64,000 bases of DNA, from contig NZ_CP060204.1 in assembly GCF_014250475.1 (NCBI RefSeq), forward strand, positions 620,001 through 684,000, given 5' to 3'. Within the stretch, counting starts at the first letter, position 1; each line of letters starts with the position of its first letter. Below the pieces are notes generated by a model. It was not told where the DNA came from, made no database searches, and worked only from the letters and a program-made list of their open reading frames with translations. Origin of the DNA: Selenomonas timonae (lineage in GTDB: Bacteria; Bacillota; Negativicutes; Selenomonadales; Selenomonadaceae). This document shows, piece after piece, positions 1 through 7,420 of the stretch. Made by a program: the position numbers and the translations under genes.

Positions 1-1064
1 GGGAAATATGCCGCGTCGGTTGCGGTGATGAATGTTTGGATCTGCTCGCTCTCGATGAAGGAGAGGAGCGCAGACCTGCGTGCGGCATCCAACTCGCTCA
101 TCACATCGTCAAGCAGTAGGATGGGTGCCTCGCCGACGTGCTCGCGCAGGTAGAAGAGCTCGGCGAGCTTCAGCGCGAGCGCGCCCGTGCGCTGCTGTCC
201 CTGCGAGCCGTAGCTCCTGAGGCTCATGCCGGAGGTGCTGAGGACGATATCGTCGAGATGCGGCCCTATCCCCGTTGTGGCGCGTGCAATGTCGCGCGTA
301 CGCCCATCATGCAACATCTCATTATACCATAGTTCGAGGCGTTCTGTCATGCCATCTTTATCACGCGTGAGTTCTGCAGGCGCATGCGCGATCTCATAGG
401 AGAGCGCGAGCTCCTCGCCCGCCGCAAGCACCGCCTGCACGCGCGCGGAGAGCGCACCGAGCTGCTCCGTTGCTGCGATGCGGCGCGTGACGATGTACGC
501 CGCACTCTTTGCGAGCTGTGCGTCCCACGGGAGAAGTGCATCGGGCGGGATAAGCCGCTCGCGAATGTCCTTCAGGAGAGCTCCGCGCTGGCGCAGGATG
601 TGCGTATAGCGCAGGAGCTCGCCGTAGTAGGCGGGGCTTGCCTGAGAGAGCTCGGCATCCAGATAGCGACGACGCAGTGCAGGCGCGCCCTTGACGAGGA
701 AGAGATCCTCGGGGGAAAAGAGCACCATTGGCAGGATGCCGACCAATTCGCGCTGTTTCAGATGCTCCCCCGCGTACTCGATGCGCCGCCGCATGCCGCG
801 CCGAAAGGTAAAGGAAAGCTCCGCAGGAACATCGTGCCGCAGAAAGGAGAGCGCGATATGCGCTCCGTCCGTACCCATGCGAATAAGCTCCGCATCGCTC
901 GAGGTGCGATGGGAGCGTCCAAAGGCGGCATAGTAGAGCGCCTCGATGATATTCGTCTTGCCCTGCGCGTTCGCACCGAGAAAGATCTGCACACCCGCAT
1001 CGAAGTCGAGGTGCAGTTCATCATAGTTACGGTAGGAACGCAGTTGTAACGATGTAATTCGCAT
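1..1064 (-). CDS. recF: DNA replication/repair protein RecF (3' end cut by window edge)
   Basis: SMC-like ATPase that binds gapped DNA and helps load RecA through RecOR. The visible 354 residues start MRITSLQLRSYRNY. They carry the Walker A motif GANAQGKTN near residue 30, the ABC-type signature SQGQQR near 285 and a Walker B ILLLDDVMSELD near 315. RecF proteins are usually 360-375 residues, so only the extreme C-terminus is missing beyond base 1. The ATG at 1064 lies 2 bases after the yaaA stop, the usual dnaA-dnaN-yaaA-recF order. The frame is open throughout. Identification is secure. Confidence 0.96.
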   Translation of the reverse strand, partial: MRITSLQLRSYRNYDELHLDFDAGVQIFLGANAQGKTNIIEALYYAAFGRSHRTSSDAELIRMGTDGAHIALSFLRHDVPAELSFTFRRGMRRRIEYAGEHLKQRELVGILPMVLFSPEDLFLVKGAPALRRRYLDAELSQASPAYYGELLRYTHILRQRGALLKDIRERLIPPDALLPWDAQLAKSAAYIVTRRIAATEQLGALSARVQAVLAAGEELALSYEIAHAPAELTRDKDGMTERLELWYNEMLHDGRTRDIARATTGIGPHLDDIVLSTSGMSLRSYGSQGQQRTGALALKLAELFYLREHVGEAPILLLDDVMSELDAARRSALLSFIESEQIQTFITATDAAYF

Positions 1065-1066
1065 AA

Positions 1067-1282
1067 TTACGCACGCGTAACACGGTAAATATCTGTACCA
1101 TCTACTGTAATGATGTCACCTTGGACAAGTTTACGGCGGCGTGCAGTCTCGACCTCCCCATTGCGCAGGATAGCTCCCTCTGCAATGAGTTCCTTTACGA
1201 CGCCGCCGCTTGGTACAGCGCCCGCGAGCTTTAGGAATTGGTCGAGCTGGATATTCTCAGTGTGAATCTCGATGTCTGTCAA
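1067..1282 (-). CDS. yaaA: S4-domain RNA-binding protein YaaA (RlbA-like)
   Basis: A 71-residue protein made of one S4 RNA-binding fold: the core around LDQFLKLAGAVPSGGVVK is followed by the basic stretch ETARRRKLVQGD. Small S4 proteins of this type sit between dnaN and recF in many Firmicutes and are thought to act in ribosome or RNA metabolism; no precise role is visible here. Its ATG overlaps the dnaN stop (ATGA, 1279-1282) and its stop is 2 bases from recF, so translation of the three genes is probably coupled. Confidence 0.9.
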   Translation of the reverse strand: MTDIEIHTENIQLDQFLKLAGAVPSGGVVKELIAEGAILRNGEVETARRRKLVQGDIITVDGTDIYRVTRA

Positions 1283-2421
1283 TGTGTCCTCACAGGCGTT
1301 ACAACGTAGATATAGTTTGGATCGGCTTCCTCACGGATCGTGATCGGCGAGAGGTTCATGCCCTGTGCGTTCGCCCCCTGCAACGAGAGGATGAAGGTAT
1401 CGCTGTCGAGGGACTTCACAGCATCCATGAGATAGGAGGCGTTGAATGCAATCGTCACATCATCGCCCGTAACCTCTGCGGCGATGGTCTCCTCTGCCTC
1501 GCCGATCTCGGGGCTGTTCGAGGAGATGCGCATGAGCCCCTGCTCGAATGCGAGTTTGACGATGTTATACTGATCGGTGCGTGCGATAAGCGAGGCGCGT
1601 TCGACCGCCGAGGCAAAGGTAGCAGCGTCGAGTGTGACGCGCGTGCGGATGTTCTCCTCCTGCGGGATGACGCGGCGGTAGTCCGGGAATGCGCCCTCGA
1701 TGAGGCGTGATGTCATGTAGATGCTGCCGGATGACATGCTGATCTGGTTATAGGAGCAGGTGACGTGGATGTCGGTCGGTACGTCGCCCGTGATGGTACG
1801 CGTGACCTCCTCGAGGAATTTCGCAGGGATGATGATGCGGATCTGCCCTGCATCCTCTTCGAGCAGCTCGCTCTTGACGGCGAGACGGTGGACGTTCGTG
1901 GCGGCAAATGTGACTTCCTTGCCCTCGACTTCGAGCTGGCAGCCCGTGAAGATGGGACGGCGGTCACGCTGCTCCTCGCGCAGGCAGGCGAAGGTTGATT
2001 TCTTGACAAGGCGCGCGAGCGTACGGTCTTTGATAGTAAACTGCAGTGTTCCTTCCATACGGTGTAGGACTGGGAAGTCACTAACCTCCATTGTACGGAG
2101 GGTGAAGCGTGCGCTGCCGGAGCGGATGACGGCAAGTCCGTCAGAGCTGCCTGTGTCGATGGAGACTTCCTCTGCGGGCAGTTTGCGTGCGAATTCTGTG
2201 AGGTATTTGCCGGGGAGGACTGCGGTGCCGATGGTGTGGATCTCGGCGGGGATGGTGACGATGAAGCCGAGCTCGTAGTTTGTGGATTGGAGTTCGAGCT
2301 GTCCTTCCTTTGCTGTCATGTAGATGCCTGAGAGGATTGGGGTCTGCGGCTTGGTGGAGAGTCCCTTGCTGACAATTTGCAGCGCGGAGATCAGATCGCT
2401 CTTTGCAAGCGTGATGTTCAT
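1279..2421 (-). CDS. dnaN: DNA polymerase III beta subunit (sliding clamp)
   Basis: Ring-shaped processivity clamp of the replicative polymerase. A longer frame reaches 2460, but the start at 2421 (MNITLAKSDLISALQ) is preceded by AAAGGAA at 7-bp spacing and matches the conserved clamp N-terminus, giving 380 residues, the normal family length. The three repeated clamp domains are covered without interruption and the end (YVVTPVRTH) has the usual M/TPVR-type tail. It lies downstream of dnaA across the unwinding half of the origin and is coupled by overlap to yaaA. Confidence 0.97.
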   Translation of the reverse strand: MNITLAKSDLISALQIVSKGLSTKPQTPILSGIYMTAKEGQLELQSTNYELGFIVTIPAEIHTIGTAVLPGKYLTEFARKLPAEEVSIDTGSSDGLAVIRSGSARFTLRTMEVSDFPVLHRMEGTLQFTIKDRTLARLVKKSTFACLREEQRDRRPIFTGCQLEVEGKEVTFAATNVHRLAVKSELLEEDAGQIRIIIPAKFLEEVTRTITGDVPTDIHVTCSYNQISMSSGSIYMTSRLIEGAFPDYRRVIPQEENIRTRVTLDAATFASAVERASLIARTDQYNIVKLAFEQGLMRISSNSPEIGEAEETIAAEVTGDDVTIAFNASYLMDAVKSLDSDTFILSLQGANAQGMNLSPITIREEADPNYIYVVTPVRTH

Positions 2422-2474
2422 AGTATTTCCTTTCCAATGGGAGGAGAGCGTTTTGCTCATCCGTGTACTCGTTT

Positions 2475-2703
2475 TTCTATAAATGCGTGTAGTAAATAAA
2501 TTTAGTAGTGATAGTAGTAGGGGCTGTGGATTGGTTGAAAAGTGGAAAATGCCCTAGAAAATCACGGGGAGGGCTGTTGATAAGTTGGGCGGAGTTATGC
2601 TTTAGTTATCCACAGTTTACACAGATGAGCGGTGGATGGACTATTATCCACAAAACATCCACATGAAATGCGGCGTGATGTGAACAGGGATATCCACAGG
2701 TCG
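2475..2703. other. Replication origin, unwinding half (oriC2)
   Basis: Gene-free stretch between dnaA and dnaN. Perfect DnaA boxes TTATCCACA occur at 2606-2614 and 2644-2652, with a one-mismatch box at 2690-2698. Further left, a degenerate box TGTGGATTG (2525-2533) is followed by GGGC and then by the plus-strand trinucleotides TAG TAG TGA TAG TAG TAG (2503-2520, listed left to right). An AT-rich stretch follows at about 2477-2502. Box, GC clamp, DnaA-trio repeats, then AT-rich DNA is the published layout of the basal unwinding system in Bacillus subtilis. The function is inferred from layout. Confidence 0.82.
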
Positions 2704-4140
2704 CTAGATCCCCTTGATCTGGATGGTGAGCGACTCGATCAGCGCCTTGGTGGCGCCGTCGGACTCCGTGAGGTTCTGGATCTTTTTGTGCGCGTGGATG
2801 ACGGTCGAGTGATCGCGGTTGAAGAAGCCGCCGATGGTTGGCCACGAGACCTCGGTCAGCTCGTGGCAGAGGAACATTGCAATCTGACGCGGGTAGGCGA
2901 TGTCATTGCTGCGTTTGGTCGAGCGGATGTCCTCGCTCGTTACTTTGAAGTGGGTGCAGACGATGCGTTCGATCATCTCCATTGTGATGCGGCGCCCCTT
3001 CTCGCCGTGCAGATAGTTGCCGAGTGCGGCGACGCAGGTGGTCTCGTCGATCGGCATGCGCATCATCGAGGCGTATTTGATGAGACGCGTGAGCGCACCC
3101 TCAAGTTCACGGATGTTGCTGTCGACGCGGCTTGCGATATAGGTCACAACATCCTCGGGGATGTCGACCTGTTCGGTCTGCGCCTTCTTTTGGAGGATCG
3201 CAACGCGCGTCTCGAACTCCGGCGGCTGGATGTCCACGACTGCGCCGCCCGCAAAGCGCGAGATGAGGCGATCCTCGAGATCCTTAACGTCCTGTGGCTG
3301 TCGATCAGAGGTCAGGATGATCTGCTTGCCGCTGTCGCGCAGCTTGTTGAATGTCTGGAAGAACTCGGTCTGCGTCTGCTCCTGCCCCGCGAAGAATTGG
3401 ATATCGTCGATCAGCAGCATGTCGATGTTGTAGTATTTCTCACGGAATGCGTCCATGCTCTTCTCGCGGATGGAGCGGATGAATTCGTTCGTGAAGTCCA
3501 TGCTCGCGATGTAGAGGACGCGCTTCTCGGGATGGTCTGCGAGAATCTTGTGTCCGACTGCGTGCATGAGATGGGTCTTGCCGAGTCCCACGCCGCCGTA
3601 TATGAAGAGCGGGTTGTGCGCGGGCAGTCCCGGCGCGTCTGCGACCGCCTTTGCCATTGCGTATGGGAATTGGTTCGAGCGTCCCATAACGAAGGCATCG
3701 AAGGTGTATTTCGAATTCAGCGTTGTCGCGTCGTCGGGTGCGGGCGCATGCGTCCCCTCCGATGCGAGCGGGAGGCTGCCCTGTGTAGGTGCGCTCTCCT
3801 CCTCTGCCTCTGCGGTTTCGGTTTTTTCTGCGGGCGCTTCCTTTTGTGCGGATGGTTCTTTCTGTGCGTCGGCGATCGCGGGGTCGACGATGATCTTGAA
3901 TGTATAGCCTGCGCCGAGCGCCTGCTGTACGGCATCGCCGAGCAGGACGAGGTAGCGCTGCTCGATGTACTGTTTCGTGAAGATGGTATCTACGGCGAGA
4001 ATGAGCTCCTTGTTTTCGAGAGCGACGGGGATCATGGGCGCGATCCACTTCTTCACGGCATCCTCGTGGATGATACCTACGGTCTTTTCAAGTACCTTCT
4101 GCCATTCCTGCGCGAGGGCGGCGGTCTGTTCTACGGACAT
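2704..4140 (-). CDS. dnaA: Chromosomal replication initiator DnaA
   Basis: AAA+ initiator that binds DnaA boxes and melts the origin. 478 residues from the ATG at 4140, chosen over an upstream ATG because AAGGGA sits 8-9 bases before it and the upstream codon overlaps that Shine-Dalgarno. Domain I spans about 1-90; an acidic Ala/Glu/Pro-rich linker (domain II) runs to about 140. Walker A GGVGLGKTH lies near 182-190 and Walker B LLIDDIQF near 250. The C-terminal helix-turn-helix signature includes the FNRDHSTVIHAHKKI stretch. DnaA boxes flank the gene on both sides, suggesting autoregulation. Confidence 0.98.
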   Translation of the reverse strand: MSVEQTAALAQEWQKVLEKTVGIIHEDAVKKWIAPMIPVALENKELILAVDTIFTKQYIEQRYLVLLGDAVQQALGAGYTFKIIVDPAIADAQKEPSAQKEAPAEKTETAEAEEESAPTQGSLPLASEGTHAPAPDDATTLNSKYTFDAFVMGRSNQFPYAMAKAVADAPGLPAHNPLFIYGGVGLGKTHLMHAVGHKILADHPEKRVLYIASMDFTNEFIRSIREKSMDAFREKYYNIDMLLIDDIQFFAGQEQTQTEFFQTFNKLRDSGKQIILTSDRQPQDVKDLEDRLISRFAGGAVVDIQPPEFETRVAILQKKAQTEQVDIPEDVVTYIASRVDSNIRELEGALTRLIKYASMMRMPIDETTCVAALGNYLHGEKGRRITMEMIERIVCTHFKVTSEDIRSTKRSNDIAYPRQIAMFLCHELTEVSWPTIGGFFNRDHSTVIHAHKKIQNLTESDGATKALIESLTIQIKGI

Positions 4141-4184
4141 ACATCTGCGTCCCTTCAAAAAAATTTTTGGTATGATATGAGCGT

Positions 4185-4335
4185 TTATCCACAGACTTAT
4201 TCACAGTTGTTGATAAATGCGGCGACGAACAAGGAGAGATAAAATGTGAAGAGACAAAATTATGCACGTCTTTTTCACAGGTTTTCCACAAATACAATGA
4301 GGATATTTTAGCAAAAAAATGGCGACTTATCAACA
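4185..4335. other. Replication origin, upstream DnaA-box cluster (oriC1)
   Basis: The 354-base gap between dnaA and rpmH holds TTATCCACA at 4185-4193, TTATTCACA at 4197-4205, an inverted TTATCAACA-type box at 4208-4216, TTTTCCACA at 4282-4290 and TTATCAACA at 4327-4335. Two are consensus boxes and three differ by one base. Together with the cluster beyond dnaA this makes a bipartite origin of the Firmicutes type. Because the cluster lies in the dnaA 5' region, it is also a likely site of DnaA autorepression. The rest of the gap is the rpmH promoter and leader. Confidence 0.8.
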
Positions 4336-4387
4336 GGGGCTTTTGCCTCATCCGGCGAAAAAAACGCGTAAATACCGTGTCCACGCC

Positions 4388-4417
4388 TTGACAGTGCCGG
4401 TTTTTTTCGTCTATAAT
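4388..4417 (+). promoter_or_regulatory. Sigma-70-type promoter of rpmH operon
   Basis: Perfect -35 TTGACA (4388-4393) and perfect -10 TATAAT (4412-4417), separated by 18 bp, about 75 bp upstream of rpmH. Both hexamers match consensus, fitting a highly expressed ribosomal protein gene. Confidence 0.85.
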
Positions 4418-4494
4418 GTCGCCTAGCAATCTATTTTATTGAATCGCCGCACGGCATATGCCGCGAAGCGCGGCAGCAAAGGAGGTGACGTGAG

Positions 4495-4629
4495 GTGAAG
4501 AGAACATTTCAGCCCAACAATCATTGGAGAAAGAAGACACATGGTTTCCGTGAGCGCATGAAGACGAAAGGCGGCCGCCTCGTATTGAAGAGAAGGCGTC
4601 AGCGCGGACGAAAGAAGCTGTCGGCGTAA
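4495..4629 (+). CDS. rpmH: 50S ribosomal protein L34
   Basis: A 44-residue, very basic protein beginning [18 protein letters not shown] and ending [12 protein letters not shown], the textbook L34 sequence. The start is GTG at 4495, preceded by AAAGGAGGTGA about 7 bases upstream. Located beside dnaA and before rnpA, as in nearly all bacteria. It is driven by the consensus promoter at 4388-4417 and followed at once by a strong hairpin terminator that separates it from rnpA. Confidence 0.97.
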   Translation: MKRTFQPNNHWRKKTHGFRERMKTKGGRLVLKRRRQRGRKKLSA

Positions 4630-4643
4630 GCCCTCAGACGATC

Positions 4644-4671
4644 AGAGGTCACCGCGGGTGACCTCTTTTTT
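4644..4671 (+). terminator. Intrinsic terminator or attenuator between rpmH and rnpA
   Basis: A perfect 10-bp stem (AGAGGTCACC with GGTGACCTCT, loop GCG) is followed by six T. It ends only about 6 bases before the rnpA ATG and occupies the place where an rnpA ribosome binding site would be. It probably limits read-through from the strong rpmH promoter. Confidence 0.85.
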
Positions 4672-4677
4672 AACGAT

Positions 4678-5064
4678 ATGGAAAAAAAACTCACACTGCC
4701 GCGCGCAAAGATGATCAAGCGCCGCAGCGATTTTCAACATGTCTATCAAAAGGGGACATCCTTCGCGGGGCGGCGGATGATCCTCTACGTTCTGCGTGAC
4801 GCGCGCGTTGCGGGCAAGGTCGGCTTCGCCGCAGGGAAAAAGCTCGGCTGTGCCGCTGTGCGCAGTCGTACGAAGCGCCTCCTGCGCGAGGCATATCGCC
4901 ATATGCAGCACGAGCTGCGCGGTGATGTTGGGATACTCCTCATCGGGCGCGCAGGACTCTCTGCGGGCAAAATGCAGGACGCCGCCGCAGAGCTCAGAAT
5001 GCTCGCACGCCGCGCCAAGATCTTTGCGGACGGACGGGAAAAGAGCCGCACGGGGGAGCAGTGA
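4678..5064 (+). CDS. rnpA: Ribonuclease P protein component
   Basis: Protein cofactor of RNase P, which matures tRNA 5' ends. 128 residues, with the RnpA signature as [13 protein letters not shown] (about residues 61-73) preceded by [10 protein letters not shown], and the N-terminal [12 protein letters not shown]. The ATG at 4678 is accepted by homology; it has no convincing Shine-Dalgarno, because the preceding terminator hairpin fills that space. It overlaps yidD at TGATG. Expected to be co-transcribed with rpmH by terminator read-through. Confidence 0.95.
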   Translation: MEKKLTLPRAKMIKRRSDFQHVYQKGTSFAGRRMILYVLRDARVAGKVGFAAGKKLGCAAVRSRTKRLLREAYRHMQHELRGDVGILLIGRAGLSAGKMQDAAAELRMLARRAKIFADGREKSRTGEQ

Positions 5065-5273
5065 TGAAGCGGCTGCTCCTCCTTCTCGTGCACGTTTATC
5101 GGAGCGGCATCTCGCCGCTCCTCCCCCCATCGTGTCGCTACTATCCGACCTGCTCGGCATATGCGTTGGAGGCGATTGAGCGCTACGGCGCATGGCGCGG
5201 CGGCTGGATGGCACTCCGGCGCATCCTGCGCTGCCATCCGTTTCACAAGGGGGGCTACGACCCCGTACCATGA
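5064..5273 (+). CDS. yidD: Membrane protein insertion efficiency factor YidD
   Basis: 69 residues from the ATG at 5064 (a GTG one codon earlier, at 5061, is possible). The family signature is clear: [22 protein letters not shown] followed by [15 protein letters not shown] and GGYDPVP. YidD helps YidC-dependent insertion and sits between rnpA and yidC across bacteria. The N-terminus has a short amphipathic or hydrophobic helix that probably associates with the inner membrane. Its start overlaps the rnpA stop, so translation is likely coupled. Confidence 0.95.
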   Translation: MKRLLLLLVHVYRSGISPLLPPSCRYYPTCSAYALEAIERYGAWRGGWMALRRILRCHPFHKGGYDPVP

Positions 5274-5336
5274 AAATTTTTATTGCGTATTTTGAACGAA
5301 ATAACACATACTTCCGCACAGTAGGAGGAACTACAG

Positions 5337-6008
5337 TTGATCGAATTTTTTAGCAATCTCTTTCAGCCGATCATTCATATTTTGCAGTTTATTCTCGGGG
5401 GATTCTACACCGTCACGAGCGCTGCAGGCCTCGTCAGCTACGGCTTTCCCATCATTCTTCTCACCATCCTCATCAAGCTTGTGACCTACCCGCTCACCGT
5501 CAAGCAGATCAAATCCATGAAGGCGATGCAGGAAATCCAGCCGAAGATGAAAAAGATCCAGGAAAAGTACAAGAACAACCCGCAGATGCTCCAGCAGAAG
5601 ACGGGCGAGCTCTTCCGCGAGTCGGGCGTCAACCCGCTCGCCGGCTGTCTGCCGCTGCTCGTGCAGATGCCGATCCTCATGGGCATGTACTACGCGCTGT
5701 TTAACTTCACGTTCCCAAGCCCGGAGGCGGCGGCGTTCTTCTGGCTGCCGAACATGAGCGAGCCCGACCCGTTCTACATCCTGCCCGTGCTCTCGGCGGC
5801 GACCACCTATCTCCAGCAGAAGATGACCTCCACCGAGATGAATGCACAGATGAAGATCATGATGACCGTCATGCCGCTCTTCATCGGCTGGATCAGCCTC
5901 ACATTCCCCTCGGGACTCGTGCTCTACTGGGTCACGATGAACATCGTGCAGATTACGCAGCAGTGGTGGATGTACCGCGGCGAGGGCGCAGCGAAGGAGG
6001 CACACTGA
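5337..6008 (+). CDS. yidC: Membrane protein insertase YidC (Oxa1 family)
   Basis: 223 residues, starting at TTG 5337 behind TAGGAGGA. About five transmembrane segments of the Oxa1 core are visible, starting at HILQFILGGFYTV and YGFPIILLTILIKLVTYPLT. The charged cytoplasmic hairpin rich in Lys/Gln and the motif GCLPLLVQMPILMGMYYAL follow. The hydrophilic-groove residue usually written Arg in the second segment appears as Lys (LTILIKL). No lipoprotein signal is seen, unlike Bacillus SpoIIIJ. It inserts membrane proteins with or without Sec. It is followed 1 base later by jag. Confidence 0.95.
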   Translation: MIEFFSNLFQPIIHILQFILGGFYTVTSAAGLVSYGFPIILLTILIKLVTYPLTVKQIKSMKAMQEIQPKMKKIQEKYKNNPQMLQQKTGELFRESGVNPLAGCLPLLVQMPILMGMYYALFNFTFPSPEAAAFFWLPNMSEPDPFYILPVLSAATTYLQQKMTSTEMNAQMKIMMTVMPLFIGWISLTFPSGLVLYWVTMNIVQITQQWWMYRGEGAAKEAH

Positions 6009-6009
6009 C

Positions 6010-7128
6010 ATGGCAGAGATCATCGAGACCACCGGCAAGACCGTCGAGGATGCACTCTCGCATGCGCTTGACAAACTCGGCTGCGGCAGAGCCGAGGTCA
6101 CCTACGAGATCGTACAGGAGCCGTCGGGTGGATTCCTCGGGCTCTGGGGCAAACGCGAGGCGCGCATCCGCGTCACGACGCGCCCTGTCATTCCGCCGCA
6201 GCGCACGGAGATCCAGACCCCTGCGCCGCCGACCGTGATCGCATCGTCCCCTGCTCCTGCATCTCAGGAGCAGGGACAGCAGGAGGATGGATTCGGCGTA
6301 CGCAAGCGTTTCCATACCGATCTGCGCTCCTCGGCGCGCAAGAGTTCGGAGCAGTCTGTCTCACGCGGTGGATATGGCGACCGTCAGGAGCGGCCTGCGC
6401 GTACGAGCGAGGATCGTCGTGCGCCGCGCGAGGGCAGCGGGCAGGGCGGCTATGGAGAGCGGCGGGAGCGTTCCGCACGCGGCGGCTACGGTGAGCAGCG
6501 CCGCAGTCAGGGACAGGATTTCCGCAAGGAGCGGAGAGAACGTCCCTCCTACGAACGCAGCGATGCGAACTATGAGGAGCGCAGCCACCGCGAGCGGACG
6601 GACAGTCAGCTCATCCCGCTTACCGATGAGATGCATGCAGCCGCAGAGGCATTCCTTGGCGATATATTCGCCGCGATGCATCTCAGCGTCACGCTCACGC
6701 GCACGGACACGCCTGTGGGCACGATCTTTAACATGGAGGGCGAGAACCTCGGCATCCTGATCGGCAAGCATGGAGCGACGCTCGACTCGCTCCAGTACCT
6801 CACGAACCTCGTTGTGAACAAGATTCCCGAGACGGGCTATGCGCGCATCATCCTCGATGTGGAGGACTATCGTGCGCGCCGTGAGGAGACCCTCACGCGC
6901 CTCGCGGGGCATCTCGCGGACAAGGCATGCCGCATCGGCGAGGAGATCCACCTCGAGCCGATGAGCCGCCACGAGCGCAAGATCATCCACATGGCGCTGC
7001 AGGACAACCGCCGCGTCACCACCTACAGCGCGGGCGACAATCCGCGCCGTTACGTTGTCATCGTGCCGCGTCGCCGGCGCTACACGCGTGACTACGAGGA
7101 GCCGAGCTACGACCGCTACGAGCGGTGA
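6010..7128 (+). CDS. jag: RNA-binding protein Jag/KhpB with long disordered insert
   Basis: 372 residues: Jag-N domain (about 1-60, with SGGFLGLWGKREA), then an unusually long Arg/Gly/Ser/Glu-rich disordered stretch (about 85-195) with repeats such as GGYGERRERSARGGYGEQRR. A KH domain (GILIGKHGATLDSLQYL) and a C-terminal R3H domain (MSRHERKIIHMALQDNRRV) follow. KhpB proteins bind RNA with KhpA and affect cell elongation in Firmicutes. The RGG-like insert could add RNA binding. Starts one base after yidC. Confidence 0.94.
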   Translation: MAEIIETTGKTVEDALSHALDKLGCGRAEVTYEIVQEPSGGFLGLWGKREARIRVTTRPVIPPQRTEIQTPAPPTVIASSPAPASQEQGQQEDGFGVRKRFHTDLRSSARKSSEQSVSRGGYGDRQERPARTSEDRRAPREGSGQGGYGERRERSARGGYGEQRRSQGQDFRKERRERPSYERSDANYEERSHRERTDSQLIPLTDEMHAAAEAFLGDIFAAMHLSVTLTRTDTPVGTIFNMEGENLGILIGKHGATLDSLQYLTNLVVNKIPETGYARIILDVEDYRARREETLTRLAGHLADKACRIGEEIHLEPMSRHERKIIHMALQDNRRVTTYSAGDNPRRYVVIVPRRRRYTRDYEEPSYDRYER

Positions 7129-7227
7129 AGATAGGAAAAGGGGTGTTGTACGAAGCGAGGGAACTTCGTACAGCACCTCTCTTTGCATGATTTCAGTATC
7201 GGGGAGAGAAAGAGCGCTGCCCAAAAG

Positions 7228-7363
7228 CGAACCCTAGTGGAGCAAGCGGAAGCGAGGGCACGTTCTGCCCCCTGCGGATTTCTACCGTTCAAGCGAAGCG
7301 CGTTTAGGAATCCGCAGGTATTTAGGCAGATAAGTGCCCGACCGCTTGCGTAACTAAGCGTTC
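7228..7363 (+). repeat. Repeat family A, copy 1 (structured, about 140 bp)
   Basis: Begins AGCGAACCCTAGTGGAGC and ends near CTAAGCGTTCGCG. Nested inverted repeats: GCAAGCGG (7242-7249) with CCGCTTGC (7342-7349), GGGCAC (7256-7261) with GTGCCC (7334-7339), and CCTGCGGATT (7271-7280) with AATCCGCAGG (7309-7318). The ends form a GCGAAC/GTTCGC terminal repeat. Four other copies lie at 20309, 27681, 58969 and 63050. It fills most of the jag-mnmE gap; no gene is seen in it. Confidence 0.9.
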
Positions 7364-7420
7364 GCGTTGGGTGCGCTCTTCTATAAACTACATATGGAAA
7401 CGGGAACAGGGGATTGGAAA

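Noticed and set aside
25-1049. Plus-strand frame at 384-1049 as a gene
   Set aside because: It is the antisense shadow of recF, whose minus-strand frame shows all RecF motifs.
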